Virus record (IMG/VR): IMGVR_UViG_3300034104_005687
Location: 186,001 to 250,000 of that record
DNA from: a virus
Length of the DNA stretch: 64,000 bases
Strand: one strand, 5' to 3'
The notes below the pieces were generated by a model. That model worked only from the letters and a program-made list of their open reading frames with translations, was not told the DNA's origin and did no database searches. Positions 8,218-16,766 of the stretch are shown here, piece after piece. Position 1 is the stretch's first letter. Every line of letters begins with the position of its first letter. A program made the translations under genes and the position numbers.

Positions 8218-9594
8218 ATGATCAATGAAATCAACTTTAGTGACCCCAGGTTCAACAGCATAATGGCAGCTGGTTGGATACGAGATTTAGAGAGTTCGGA
8301 CAGCCGACTGCACAAAGAACGAGTGATTGAAAAAGCCTTGATGGCTGCAAAACTAGGCAGCGGTGATGCACAGATTTTCCTGTTCAACTGCTACCAGGCC
8401 TACAATCCTTTCTACACATTCAATGTCAAACAAGTGCCAGAAACCTCAGGCCTAACTGGTCGCGACAATCCTTGGCCAGTGTTCTGGGCCTTGCTGGAAG
8501 ATCTACGTACCCGTGGCGTCACCGGCGGCGCGGCACGTGCTAGGATCCAGGATTTGTCGGAACAGTTTGACAGCGAAGAATGGAACTTGATGTGTCGTCC
8601 TGTAATCATCAAAGACCTGCGTTGCGGCATCTCGGAAAAGACCATCAACAAGGTTGTGGGCAACACAGAGTGGCGTATTCCTGTGTTTGGTGTACAACTA
8701 GCACAGGATAGCACAGATCAGCCCAAGAAAATGAAAGGCATCAAACGCCTGGAAGTCAAACTAGATGGTGTGCGTGTGATTGCTGTGGTACAAGGTGCCA
8801 CTTGCACACTGTACAGTCGCAATGGCAAGACGTTTGAAAACTTCCCGCAGATTGCCGAAGCAATCGAAGATGCTCGCCGAGCATTCCAATACGGTCGCGG
8901 CACCGGCGGCCACTTTGTACTGGACGGTGAGATTGTGGGCGAGAGCTTCCAAAAACTCATGAAGCAGGCACATCGCAAAAGCGATGCCCAAACAGATGGC
9001 ATGGTGTATCATATTTTTGACATTATTCCCCTGGATGCACTCAAAGAAGGCCATTGGAATGTAAAACAACAGTCTCGCCTGGAGTGGTTGGAATCGGCTC
9101 AATCCGCGCTGGAACAAACTGATTGTTTGCGGATCATGCCCGGCATGAATGTGGATCTGGACACAGCAGAAGGCCATGATGTCATGCGCCGCTTTGCTGA
9201 AGCTTCGGTGGCACAGGGCTACGAAGGCATCATGATCAAGAATCTGGACGCACCCTACATCTGCAAGCGATCAGATTACTGGATGAAATGGAAACCCACT
9301 ATCACAGTTGACTTGACCATTGTGGGTTTTGAAGAAGGTACTGGTCGCAATGCAGGACGACTCGGTGCTATAATTTACGAAGGAGTTGACAATGACAGAA
9401 ATATTCGGGTTAATGTTGGTACTGGTTATAGCGATAGCGATCGCGATGAGTTTTGGTCCCTACGGGATCAGCTACTTGGTGTCATCGGTGAAATCCAAGC
9501 TGATGCAGTTACGCAAAACCAAGACGGAACATACAGTCTGAGATTCCCTCGGCATGTACGGTTCCGTGGTTTTGAACCAGGAGAGAAACTGTGA
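8218..9594 (+). CDS. ATP-dependent DNA ligase
   Basis: A 458-residue ligase of the T4 gp30 type that seals nicks during replication. The N-terminal 170 residues are a helical DNA-binding domain. Motif I with the lysine that takes AMP is EVKLDGVRV near residue 180. Motif III (DGEIVGE), motif IV (EGIMIKN) and motif V (WMKWKP) follow in order, then an OB-fold with RFRGFEPGEKL at the end. All key residues are present. TGGTAAGAG precedes the ATG. The stop overlaps a GTG start of the next gene. Confidence 0.95.
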   Translation: MINEINFSDPRFNSIMAAGWIRDLESSDSRLHKERVIEKALMAAKLGSGDAQIFLFNCYQAYNPFYTFNVKQVPETSGLTGRDNPWPVFWALLEDLRTRGVTGGAARARIQDLSEQFDSEEWNLMCRPVIIKDLRCGISEKTINKVVGNTEWRIPVFGVQLAQDSTDQPKKMKGIKRLEVKLDGVRVIAVVQGATCTLYSRNGKTFENFPQIAEAIEDARRAFQYGRGTGGHFVLDGEIVGESFQKLMKQAHRKSDAQTDGMVYHIFDIIPLDALKEGHWNVKQQSRLEWLESAQSALEQTDCLRIMPGMNVDLDTAEGHDVMRRFAEASVAQGYEGIMIKNLDAPYICKRSDYWMKWKPTITVDLTIVGFEEGTGRNAGRLGAIIYEGVDNDRNIRVNVGTGYSDSDRDEFWSLRDQLLGVIGEIQADAVTQNQDGTYSLRFPRHVRFRGFEPGEKL

Positions 9595-9785
9595 GAAAAG
9601 GTTTAGAAATTGATTTTGATACTGCAGATCGAATCACTGTGATCACGCTGAAAGAACAGCGCAAGTATCTCAAGAAAGAACTAGCTGACTTTAAAAAAGG
9701 CAATTACCTGCATCCTGAAGATGTTGTCAACAATACTCGCTTGGTGCAGGCTCTTGATCTTGTTATTGATTACTATGGTGGTTAA
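9591..9785 (+). CDS. Small conserved phage protein, GTG start
   Basis: A 64-residue protein. The start is GTG overlapping the ligase stop (GTGA), preceded by CAGGAGAG. The sequence (IDFDTADRITV, LKEQRKYLKKEL, HPEDVV, and LDLVIDYYGG at the end) belongs to a very common myovirus family often located beside replication genes. Probably a small helical protein; function unknown. Confidence 0.8.
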   Translation: MRKGLEIDFDTADRITVITLKEQRKYLKKELADFKKGNYLHPEDVVNNTRLVQALDLVIDYYGG

Positions 9786-10217
9786 ATGAAAATTGGACTC
9801 AGCTTCAGTCGATGTGTGCGTGACATTGTGGACGGTACTGTGGACATCAACGATGTGTTGGTGGTAATCTCCCGCACTGACTTTGACCCGCACGATGACG
9901 AACAATGGCAGGGTATCTGGACTGGATACGGCGGCGGCCAGCAGTTTGGCAGTCCATTTAGTAGCCCAGAATGGATAGACTATCCCACTGAAGACGAAGT
10001 TAAATTTCGTAATGTTAGCATCCAACTTTGGGACGAAGGCAAACTTCACCAGCCTCGCAAGTTTGGTACTCGTCCTCGACGCCGACCTGAAATTTGGTTG
10101 GAAACTGTGTTGCCAGATTCCGAACTGGAATCACGCCCGGCAGTCAAAGAAGCCTGGAACAATTTTCAACTGTTGGCCGGACTAACTGGCGTTAAACTGG
10201 ACCGAAAATACCAATGA
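9786..10217 (+). CDS. Conserved phage hypothetical protein
   Basis: A 143-residue protein that starts directly after the previous stop. MKIGLSFSRCVRDIVDG then VLVVISRTDFDP is a conserved phage signature. Tryptophan and acidic residues are frequent in the middle. No motif tells its role. Coupled to the next gene by a 4-base overlap. Confidence 0.75.
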   Translation: MKIGLSFSRCVRDIVDGTVDINDVLVVISRTDFDPHDDEQWQGIWTGYGGGQQFGSPFSSPEWIDYPTEDEVKFRNVSIQLWDEGKLHQPRKFGTRPRRRPEIWLETVLPDSELESRPAVKEAWNNFQLLAGLTGVKLDRKYQ

Positions 10218-10681
10218 AAAAAATCTACTATGTCAAAGAGGGTCGTAGATACAAACCTGTGAGTGAATACGACAGCGATCTTGTGGATAGTTTTCACAGA
10301 GGCACTCACCTGGTGATGGTGTACCCCGGTGGATCCAGCCGTAGGTACAACATTGATCCAGCGTATGCTCCTATGATTGCCGCAGGACGTTACGCAGAAG
10401 ATGCTATCTGTCGAGCCATGTTGACAGCCAGCGAACTCCGGCCACAGCGTACTCCAATTACTCTAGCACAGCAACGAGCTTGGAAAAAACTAGCCAAAGA
10501 GATGGGAGATGAATTATGTACCCTGACTGGCCTCAGTGTACGAGATTGTGCCGAAGCTGGCGTGCAAGCCATGCAGGCTGAAGCACTCCAACTAATGCAA
10601 CACCCTGCTGTTCGTGATGCCTACGAACAGTTTCAACTGGTATGCAAACTTGTAAAGGAACAACAAAATGTCCACAATTGA
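10214..10681 (+). CDS. Conserved phage hypothetical protein (MKKIYYVKEGRRY family)
   Basis: A 155-residue protein. The N-terminal 60 residues are beta-rich (HLVMVYPGGSSRRYN, IDPAYAPMIAAGR); the rest is helical (QQRAWKKLAKEMGDEL, then VRDCAEAGVQAM). The family is common in T4-like and related phages; no function is known. ATGA overlap with the gene before it and 14-base overlap with the next. Confidence 0.75.
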   Translation: MKKIYYVKEGRRYKPVSEYDSDLVDSFHRGTHLVMVYPGGSSRRYNIDPAYAPMIAAGRYAEDAICRAMLTASELRPQRTPITLAQQRAWKKLAKEMGDELCTLTGLSVRDCAEAGVQAMQAEALQLMQHPAVRDAYEQFQLVCKLVKEQQNVHN

Positions 10682-11579
10682 AGAACAAGAAAAACTCATT
10701 GCACATTTGAAATTCACTCCACGCACCTACAAAATTCAATTGTGGGGCTATGGCGGCGAGTATGTGATGGGCACTGTGTCACGTGAAATCTACGACTATT
10801 TTAGAGAGCACAGACTCAGTGTACCAGACTATGCCTGGGGCGGTGACGAGTTTGATGATGTGCCCGAAGACATGCGACCATTTGAGCCAGGATCATACTA
10901 TGACTGTGACAACATTGGACATGTCAATGGCGTTGATCGTAATTCTGGTACCATGCAGGTCTTGGACGAAAATGGCACTGTGGTCTACGAACGAGATCTG
11001 TCTGGCCTAGATGGATGTGATGTGCAACTCAGCACATTTGAGGAAGTTTGGGTTGACAGTCAACCGCCTGGCACGGTTGTGTATTTTGGCCATACATCCG
11101 ATAAGGGTACCTTCTTCGAAGCCGATATTGATCTCACAGAACCGTTTGACCCTGAAAAACTGTTGTTGAACCTTGCCGATTTTGACTCAAACGAAATTGT
11201 GATTGGCGTGGAATACGACGACCAAGAGCTGGACAACTATGGTGGTGACACCAATGGCAAAGGTTCAGATCATGCGTTCTACATTGCTGGCTCCAACCAG
11301 GGCTCGGGCTATGAACGATACCGCGACATGAATGACATCAAGTACCAGTTGACCAACTGGTTTCCAGCAAAAATCAACCCTGTGCGTGAAGGGATGTACA
11401 ACGTGCAGACTCAAACTGGGCATGAGTACCATGCTGGATGGAACGGCGAATACTGGTACAACGACTGGAAACCCACAGAGCTCATCAAGATCAAACAGTG
11501 GCAAGGTGTGGCCTACGATCCAGATGAACACTTTTTACGGGAAGAATTGGATCAAATCATTGTGGAATTCAACGTCTGA
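10668..11579 (+). CDS. Hypothetical acidic protein
   Basis: A 303-residue protein, strongly acidic (many D and E) and rich in Tyr, Trp and Gly. The C-terminal part (YNVQTQTGHEYHAGWNGEYWYN) has a repeated aromatic-Gly pattern. No signal peptide, membrane segment or catalytic motif visible. The high negative charge would suit a DNA-mimic or a binding protein, but that is conjecture. Last gene of the operon that starts at 7121. Confidence 0.65.
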   Translation: MSTIEEQEKLIAHLKFTPRTYKIQLWGYGGEYVMGTVSREIYDYFREHRLSVPDYAWGGDEFDDVPEDMRPFEPGSYYDCDNIGHVNGVDRNSGTMQVLDENGTVVYERDLSGLDGCDVQLSTFEEVWVDSQPPGTVVYFGHTSDKGTFFEADIDLTEPFDPEKLLLNLADFDSNEIVIGVEYDDQELDNYGGDTNGKGSDHAFYIAGSNQGSGYERYRDMNDIKYQLTNWFPAKINPVREGMYNVQTQTGHEYHAGWNGEYWYNDWKPTELIKIKQWQGVAYDPDEHFLREELDQIIVEFNV

Positions 11580-11598
11580 CTTTGTGACTCAATAACTA

Positions 11599-11627
11599 TT
11601 GACCAGCACTGATATTGTTGTTATAAT
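11599..11627 (+). promoter_or_regulatory. Sigma70-type promoter upstream of a structured leader
   Basis: TTGACC, 17-bp spacer, TATAAT. The next protein gene begins only at 11809, leaving a leader of about 175 bases that folds extensively. Confidence 0.8.
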
Positions 11628-11633
11628 TACTAT

Positions 11634-11790
11634 GCATGGACAAAGAGGTAAGCAGTTCAATGGTGAAACGGAGTAGCTAATCCGGGCCCGTTTCGACCGT
11701 GGCATGTGAACATCAGTCTTGTAGGTTGCGACAAGGACCATGATCGCAAGATCAAACCCCGGTTGGTACCCGGGAGTATGCCGAGTGGAT
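11634..11790 (+). ncRNA. Structured leader or small RNA, unknown class
   Basis: No long reading frame covers this stretch. A long hairpin pairs GGTGAAACGG (11662-11671) with CCGTTTC-G-ACC (11688-11698), 10 pairs with one bulged G. A second domain is closed by GGCATGT (11701-11707) with GTATGCC (11776-11782) and holds three arms: CTTGT/ACAAG (11718-11735, 8-base loop), TGATC/GATCA with a GCAA tetraloop (11741-11754), and CCCGG/CCGGG with a 7-base loop (11758-11774). The outline is cloverleaf-like, but the spacing, the missing TTCRA loop and lack of a 7-base anticodon loop argue against a normal tRNA. It could be a cis-regulatory leader of the gene at 11809 or a separate RNA. Confidence 0.5.
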
Positions 11791-11808
11791 TCATCTAGAA
11801 AGGACGTT

Positions 11809-12120
11809 ATGTCTGTCAACATTGAGGCCTCTACGTTGAGTATGCCTGAGTCACTTGACTCGCTTAAAACAACGCCTTTGTCCATGCACCGTATTTGGTT
11901 CCAGGTCAGCGACACTGATACCTGGTACAAGATTATTCATGAAGCCAACCGACAATACAGTCGTGATTGGCGGTGTCAGTCAGGAGTAAAACGCAAACTG
12001 GAACGCAATCAATGGCGGCCTGTGCCTGTTGCTGTGTGGTTTGATGTTCCTGACCCTACCTTTGCTTCTTGGATAGCAATTAAACATGCAGTAGTGGCCA
12101 CCGCAACCGCCACTAAATAA
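11809..12120 (+). CDS. Hypothetical protein behind the structured leader
   Basis: A 103-residue protein. The ATG at 11809 follows AAAGGACGTT; the in-frame ATG at 11740 lies inside the folded leader and is rejected. The middle is rich in Trp, Arg and Lys (IWFQVSDTDTWYKIIHEANRQYSRDW, split here by description only as an aromatic-basic segment). Its 3' end contains CTAAATA. No family recognised. Confidence 0.6.
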   Translation: MSVNIEASTLSMPESLDSLKTTPLSMHRIWFQVSDTDTWYKIIHEANRQYSRDWRCQSGVKRKLERNQWRPVPVAVWFDVPDPTFASWIAIKHAVVATATATK

Positions 12121-12124
12121 TCTT

Positions 12125-13555
12125 ATGTTCCTTAGTTACCTTACACTGGCAGTAGCACTGAGCCTGTCAGTCATTGCCGCCTACTACAGTATTGCAGGTC
12201 TTACTGCTGTTTTTGCCGCGGCTGTGATTCCTATCATTGTGATGGGCGGCATTCTTGAGATTGGCAAAGTAGTGGTCACACTGTGGCTGCATGAGTACTG
12301 GAGTCGTTGCCGTTGGTTGATGAGACTGTATTTGGTACCTGCAGTGGCAGTACTGATGTTGATTACCAGCATGGGCATCTTTGGCTTCTTGAGCAAAGCA
12401 CATTCGGACCAAAGCTTGGTAGGCGGCGATGTACAGGCCAAGATTGCAGTCTACGACGAAAAGATCAAAACAGCAAAGGACAATATAGATGCAAACCGTA
12501 AGGCGCTTAAACAGATGGATGAGGCTGTGGACCAGGTCATGGCAAGAAGCAGTTCGGAAACGGGTGCTGACAAAGCAGTTGGACTACGACGCTCACAACA
12601 AAAAGAACGTGCCCGCCTTCAGTCTGAGATCCAAACCGAACAAAAAACAATTAGTAGTCTTAGCGAAGAACGTGCGCCAATTGCAGCCGAAGTACGCAAG
12701 GTTGAGGCCGAAGTAGGACCAATCAAATACATTGCCAAGTTGATCTACGGGGACAATCCTGATGCTAACTTGTTGGAAAAAGCAGTGACTTGGGTCATTA
12801 TCATTATTGTTGCTGTGTTTGATCCACTGGCTATTATGATGCTGTTGGCAGCAACAGAGAGCATGAAGTGGGAACGGCAACGAGTGTTCGAACGGCTGGG
12901 ATTGGCACCCAAGGACGAAGAACACAAACCTGAGTTAGATAAATCAGTGGTTCAGGATCCACACCCCACAGGTTGGATGTTCACGTCAAACAGCGAGTCA
13001 ACGCCAGAAAAATCAATATTTGAACAGCATCCTTATCTGCTGAAGCCATTTACACATTTCAAAGATCTGGTGCCCATGGTTCACAAACCTGAACCTACAG
13101 AGGAATCTGAATCAACTGATGAAGAAATACACAACGAAACACCTGCAGTAAAAGCTGCAATAAAATTGTGGAAAGAACAAAATCCCAACAAAACCATCAA
13201 AGACCAACGCACCAAGTTGTCTCGAGGCGAAATAGCAGAACTGCCGTGGTTGGCTTTGGCAGCCGACAACGAAATGCCCAGAGAGCCAAAGTCGGGATTT
13301 GGGTCAGAATTTCCAATGGACGCTGCCAAAGGCGATTCATTTGTGAGAGTGGATCGATTGCCAAACGAGGTATACAAGCACAACGGAAATGTCTGGATTT
13401 TAGTTGACAAATCACGAACAGATAACTATACTTACAACACAGCCTATATTGATCATTTGATATCAAAGATTGATACTGGTGAATACGACATTGATCTGCT
13501 GAGCGACAATGAGCGTGAGCAAATTTCACAACGTCTACAAACCAAAAATACATGA
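12125..13555 (+). CDS. Phage membrane and coiled-coil protein with conserved C-terminal domain
   Basis: A 476-residue protein. Hydrophobic segments lie at about residues 1-45 and 73-93, then a long charged coiled coil (about 95-200, with DEKIKTAKDNIDANRKALK), then another membrane helix (WVIIIIVAVFDPLAIMMLL, about 225-245). The soluble C-terminal half ends in a domain (FPMDAAKGDSFVRVDRLPNE, then YKHNGNVWILVDKS, ending DLLSDNEREQI) that I recall from many myovirus proteins. Function unknown; a role at the host membrane is inferred from the topology. The end overlaps clpX by 4 bases. Confidence 0.75.
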   Translation: MFLSYLTLAVALSLSVIAAYYSIAGLTAVFAAAVIPIIVMGGILEIGKVVVTLWLHEYWSRCRWLMRLYLVPAVAVLMLITSMGIFGFLSKAHSDQSLVGGDVQAKIAVYDEKIKTAKDNIDANRKALKQMDEAVDQVMARSSSETGADKAVGLRRSQQKERARLQSEIQTEQKTISSLSEERAPIAAEVRKVEAEVGPIKYIAKLIYGDNPDANLLEKAVTWVIIIIVAVFDPLAIMMLLAATESMKWERQRVFERLGLAPKDEEHKPELDKSVVQDPHPTGWMFTSNSESTPEKSIFEQHPYLLKPFTHFKDLVPMVHKPEPTEESESTDEEIHNETPAVKAAIKLWKEQNPNKTIKDQRTKLSRGEIAELPWLALAADNEMPREPKSGFGSEFPMDAAKGDSFVRVDRLPNEVYKHNGNVWILVDKSRTDNYTYNTAYIDHLISKIDTGEYDIDLLSDNEREQISQRLQTKNT

Positions 13556-14760
13556 AACAAACTGAAACACTCGAAACCTGTAGCTTTTGCGGCAAACACA
13601 AAGATGCAGTGGCCAAATTGATTGTGGGCGCAGACGTTGCTATATGCAACGAATGTGTTGACCTTTGTGAGAATCTTCTCAAAGATGAAGATGTTAGCAT
13701 TGCAAAACCAGTTACACCTACCTTGGATCCTGTGGCTATCAAGGCGCATCTAGATCAATATGTGATTGGTCAAGACCTTGCCAAGCGTGTGTTGGCAGTG
13801 GCCATTGCCAACCACTACAAACGCATCAACAACACTGATAAAAATACTGAAATTGAAAAAGTCAACATTCTCATGCTTGGACCCACTGGTTCAGGCAAGA
13901 CCTTGCTGGCACGAAGTGTGGCTCGATACCTAGATGTGCCGTTTGTGATTGCAGATGCCACTAGCCTGACTGAAGCCGGATACGTAGGTGATGATGTAGA
14001 AAGCTTGATCAGTCGACTGTATGCTGCTGCCGAATACGATGTGAAAAAATGCGAACGTGGAATTGTGTTCTTGGACGAAGTTGACAAAATCAGTCGACGC
14101 AGTGAAAGTGCCAGCATTACCAGAGACGTGTCCGGCGAAGGTGTACAGCAGGCTCTGCTCAAGTTGGTGGAAGGTACCAAGTGTCGCATTGTGCCACAAG
14201 GCGGACGCAAACATCCATCAGGCGAAACTGTGGAGATTGATACCACCAACATCTTGTTTATTGCTGGCGGTGCATTTGTGGGCTTGGACAATTTGGTCAG
14301 AAATCGAACCAGTGGTACCAGCATTGGGTTTAGCGGCCAAGTAAAATCCAAACAAGACAAACCCGACCTGGGTCAAGTCAATCCTGAGGATATCATCAAG
14401 TTTGGTATGATTCCAGAATTTGTTGGTAGATTCCCCACATGGGTTGCGTTGGAAGAACTGACTCGTACAGATCTTATTGAAATCTTGATCAACATCAAGC
14501 ACAGTTACATCGAACAGTATCAGTGGTTGTTCCGTCAAGATCAAGTAGAACTGGAATTTTCTCGTGCTGCCTTGGAAACCATTGCAGACAACACCATGAA
14601 GAACAAAACAGGTGCTCGAGGCCTGCACAGTGAACTTGAACGTGTGTTGATGCCGCACATGTACAGACTGTCTGAGTACGCTCGCAACGGAATTAACCGC
14701 GTAGAAATTGACGAGCACATGGTAAATACTCCCAGGGAGTTAAAACAGGTCAATGAATAA
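13552..14760 (+). CDS. clpX: ATP-dependent Clp protease, unfoldase subunit ClpX
   Basis: A 402-residue AAA+ unfoldase that feeds proteins into ClpP. The N-terminal zinc domain has CSFC and CNEC at about residues 10-36. Walker A is GPTGSGKT (110-117), Walker B IVFLDEVDK (171-179), pore loop GYVG (143-146), RKH loop (219-221), and the IGF tripeptide (258-260) that docks on ClpP is intact. Sensor-2 motif TGARGLHSELE is present. Length matches bacterial ClpX (about 420). The intact IGF loop means it can in principle work with the two ClpP proteins encoded here or with the host ClpP. Overlaps the genes on both sides. Confidence 0.96.
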   Translation: MKQTETLETCSFCGKHKDAVAKLIVGADVAICNECVDLCENLLKDEDVSIAKPVTPTLDPVAIKAHLDQYVIGQDLAKRVLAVAIANHYKRINNTDKNTEIEKVNILMLGPTGSGKTLLARSVARYLDVPFVIADATSLTEAGYVGDDVESLISRLYAAAEYDVKKCERGIVFLDEVDKISRRSESASITRDVSGEGVQQALLKLVEGTKCRIVPQGGRKHPSGETVEIDTTNILFIAGGAFVGLDNLVRNRTSGTSIGFSGQVKSKQDKPDLGQVNPEDIIKFGMIPEFVGRFPTWVALEELTRTDLIEILINIKHSYIEQYQWLFRQDQVELEFSRAALETIADNTMKNKTGARGLHSELERVLMPHMYRLSEYARNGINRVEIDEHMVNTPRELKQVNE

Positions 14761-14977
14761 GTTACACGGTAGATCAGTGCTGGTTCAAGACGGCAATGTA
14801 GATCGCGCACTGCGCAAATTCAAAAAGAAAATTCAAGCAAGTGGCCTGTTGGACGATCTGCGCGAGCGTGAACACTACATCAAACCTACAACTGCTCGCA
14901 AGCTCCGCGCTGGTGCTGCCCGAAGTCGCTGGCGAAAGAAAATGCGAGAGCAAGAGCTTCCTAAAAAATTGTTTTAA
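14753..14977 (+). CDS. rpsU: Ribosomal protein bS21
   Basis: A 74-residue basic protein of the 30S subunit that sits near the mRNA exit and Shine-Dalgarno region. VLVQDGNVDRALRKFKKK, then HYIKPTTARKLR and a basic tail match bS21, with the usual length of 60-75 residues. It overlaps clpX by 8 bases and touches the next gene, so it is in the phage operon and not contamination. bS21 is known as the ribosomal protein most often carried by phages; it may bias ribosomes towards phage mRNA, which is inference. Confidence 0.93.
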   Translation: MNKLHGRSVLVQDGNVDRALRKFKKKIQASGLLDDLREREHYIKPTTARKLRAGAARSRWRKKMREQELPKKLF

Positions 14978-15627
14978 TGTCGGCACTGTTGATATTTGGC
15001 GATAGTTGGCCATCTGGACAAGAACTTGTTTCAGGCGAACAGCCGTATGGCGAGTTGTTGTATTCTCGTATAGGTTGCGATTGTGTCAAAACGTTTTCAG
15101 CACCTTCAACGTCAATCCCTCATTTGGTGTTGCAGCTTAATTCTGCATTGGAACAAGACGTAGCAGGATCCAAAGCTGTATTCTTTTTAACTGGTGTTGA
15201 TCGTGAATTGATTTGGGTCGACAACAGGCCCACGGAGTTGTGCCCGAGTGCACCCGGAGATGTCCACTGGTACACAAAATACAACAGTCCAGAATTAACA
15301 CAATATAGAATCAACACAACATTAATTGCATTGCAATCAATGTGCAAAAAATACAACATAGAAGATTACTATGTTTGGGGCTGGAACACTATTGAACTGT
15401 GGCCCAGTGTGGACTCTTCAAAATTTTATCACACCACCGTTGCTGATGAATTTGTTTCAAATATAACATTGCCCGACGATACCGGGTATCTTTGGCCCAA
15501 AGATGCCGACAACCTTTTCCGCATATCAAACACAAAAAATCCCTATATATGGCCAAAGATGTGTCATCCTAATCAGCTGGGACATCAATTGATTGCAGAT
15601 ATATTGGCAAAATGGATATGTACATAG
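14977..15627 (+). CDS. SGNH/GDSL hydrolase family protein
   Basis: A 216-residue protein. Block I is LLIFGDSWPSGQE (residues 4-16) with the nucleophile Ser; the C-terminal catalytic pair is in CHPNQLGHQLIAD (Asp of the usual DxxH is replaced by a Cys-His-Pro context; the His is present). SGNH enzymes remove acyl or other ester groups from lipids or sugars. In phages they may modify host surface glycans or act on fibres; the substrate is unknown. Starts on the stop of rpsU. Confidence 0.75.
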   Translation: MSALLIFGDSWPSGQELVSGEQPYGELLYSRIGCDCVKTFSAPSTSIPHLVLQLNSALEQDVAGSKAVFFLTGVDRELIWVDNRPTELCPSAPGDVHWYTKYNSPELTQYRINTTLIALQSMCKKYNIEDYYVWGWNTIELWPSVDSSKFYHTTVADEFVSNITLPDDTGYLWPKDADNLFRISNTKNPYIWPKMCHPNQLGHQLIADILAKWICT

Positions 15628-15881
15628 AATTCAGTTTGCCAAAAGACACTGATGGACCAGCAGCCATTCATGTAAATCAAATTCTTGTTAGAGAACTCGA
15701 TCGTTGGTCAAAGCAACATGGCATTGATTACAATACCAAAAACATCAAATACACAAAAAGAGTCACTTTCGAAAACGACAATTCCTACAGCTTTTTTGCA
15801 CTGAGCTGGGCTCCTAGATCTAGCAATTTTGAAAGCTATTTGCTCAATTATCGTTTGATAGAACCAATGAATCGTTTATAA
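15612..15881 (+). CDS. Small conserved phage protein
   Basis: An 89-residue protein, overlapping the end of the hydrolase gene by 16 bases. The better start may be the second ATG at 15618, giving MYIEFSLP. The pattern (VRELDRWSKQHGIDYNTK, then VTFENDNSYSFFALSW) is a ferredoxin-like alpha/beta alternation. I recall relatives in marine myoviruses with no function assigned. Confidence 0.65.
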   Translation: MDMYIEFSLPKDTDGPAAIHVNQILVRELDRWSKQHGIDYNTKNIKYTKRVTFENDNSYSFFALSWAPRSSNFESYLLNYRLIEPMNRL

Positions 15882-15920
15882 TAAATACTGTTGTGGATGC
15901 CCATGGTGGGGTTCACAACA
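15877..15920 (+). promoter_or_regulatory. Possible promoter and hairpin in hsp20 leader
   Basis: TATAATAAATA at 15877-15887 can be read as a sigma70 -10 or as a T4-late-like element. Immediately after it, TGTTGTG (15889-15895) pairs with CACAACA (15914-15920), with an inner CCC/GGG pair. The hairpin is not seen to cover the ribosome-binding site of hsp20. Confidence 0.4.
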
Positions 15921-15950
15921 ATCGTCATACTTGCTTAATAGGAGATAAAC

Positions 15951-16397
15951 ATGACAAAAACTCTAACCCTTCGTTCTTTCGATATTCCCCAACTGCACAA
16001 GTTTGGTATTGGCTTTGACAACATGTTTGATGAACTCATGCGTGTTACTTCGCAACAAACCAATTCAAATTATCCTCCCCACAACGTGATCAAGACTGGT
16101 GAAAACACAGTCACGATCGAAGTTGCTGTGGCCGGATTTGCAGAAGGCGATATTGACATCAGCCTGGAAAAACGTGTGCTGACCATTGCTGGTGCCAGAA
16201 AGGCCGTCGAAGACGCTGAACACGAATACATGCATCGTGGCATCAGCAGCCGTGACTTCCGTCACACATTTACACTGGCCGAGCATGTAGAAGTCAAGAC
16301 CGCTAGCATCCGAAATGGTATTCTCAGCGTGTATCTTGAGCGAGAAGTTCCTGAAGAAGCCAAGCCTAAAGCTATTGCTATCACCTATCAGAACTGA
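15951..16397 (+). CDS. Small heat-shock protein, Hsp20/alpha-crystallin family
   Basis: A 148-residue holdase chaperone. The alpha-crystallin domain spans about residues 35-140: VIKTGENTVTIEVAVAGF, then DIDISLEKRVLTIAG, the R-containing RGISSRDFRHTFTL and the GILSVYLE strand. The C-terminal IxI-like motif is KAIAITYQN. AGGAGATAAAC precedes the ATG. Hsp20 proteins are frequent in T4-like phages, where they may assist capsid or enzyme folding. It sits between clpX and clpS in a protein-quality-control cluster. Confidence 0.92.
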   Translation: MTKTLTLRSFDIPQLHKFGIGFDNMFDELMRVTSQQTNSNYPPHNVIKTGENTVTIEVAVAGFAEGDIDISLEKRVLTIAGARKAVEDAEHEYMHRGISSRDFRHTFTLAEHVEVKTASIRNGILSVYLEREVPEEAKPKAIAITYQN

Positions 16398-16403
16398 TAT
16401 AAT
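16375..16403 (+). promoter_or_regulatory. Possible sigma70-type promoter for clpS
   Basis: TTGCTA, 17-bp spacer, TATAAT, located at the end of hsp20. GTAAATAC follows at 16407-16414 and could act as a late element instead. Confidence 0.5.
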
Positions 16404-16454
16404 AGTGTAAATACAGTGGCAGCGCAGTGCTGCCACTGGCTACAAGGAAACAAC

Positions 16455-16766
16455 ATGGCACAAACTGAAACAAAAACTCGAACTCGCACACAGATACTGG
16501 TACAAGAACCGCCGAGATTCAAAGTAATTTACATCAATGACAACACCACCAGTATGGAATTTGTGATTGAAAGCTTGATGGAGTTCTTTGATTACAATGA
16601 AGAATCTGCTGCACAAATCACCATGGACATTCACGATGCTGGATCAGCAGTGGTTGCAGTGTTGCCGTTTGAAATTGCCGAACAAAAAGGCGTTGAAATC
16701 ACAGTGAGTGCACGGGCACAAAGCTATCCTTTGCAGATCAAGCTAGAACCCGAAACAATCAATTAA
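16455..16766 (+). CDS. clpS: ATP-dependent Clp protease adaptor ClpS
   Basis: A 103-residue adaptor that presents N-end-rule substrates to the Clp unfoldase. FKVIYINDNTTSMEFVIESL carries the conserved xNDxxTxMxFV signature near residues 22-41, followed by the helix with the conserved His (TMDIHDAGSAVV) and the IAEQKGVEI segment. ClpS normally docks on the N-domain of ClpA, and no clpA is seen here, so it would have to use host ClpA or work differently with the phage ClpX. The ATG at 16455 follows AAGGAAAC; the upstream in-frame ATG at 16416 has no site. Converges on the next gene with an 8-base overlap. Confidence 0.9.
   Translation: MAQTETKTRTRTQILVQEPPRFKVIYINDNTTSMEFVIESLMEFFDYNEESAAQITMDIHDAGSAVVAVLPFEIAEQKGVEITVSARAQSYPLQIKLEPETIN

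Noticed and set aside
11632-11676. A 14-codon leader peptide starting right after the -10
   Set aside because: Its ATG lies only 4 bases after the -10 box, so it is probably not transcribed, and it has no ribosome-binding site.
11701-11782. A tRNA gene in the structured leader
   Set aside because: A 7-bp closing stem and a 5-bp/7-base arm are present, but there are 10 unpaired bases before the first arm, the middle arm has a 4-base loop, and the T-loop lacks TTCRA. It is listed as RNA of unknown class.
15889-15920. An RNA thermometer in the hsp20 leader
   Set aside because: A hairpin exists but does not cover the ribosome-binding site AGGAG, and the likely transcript start falls within its first stem.
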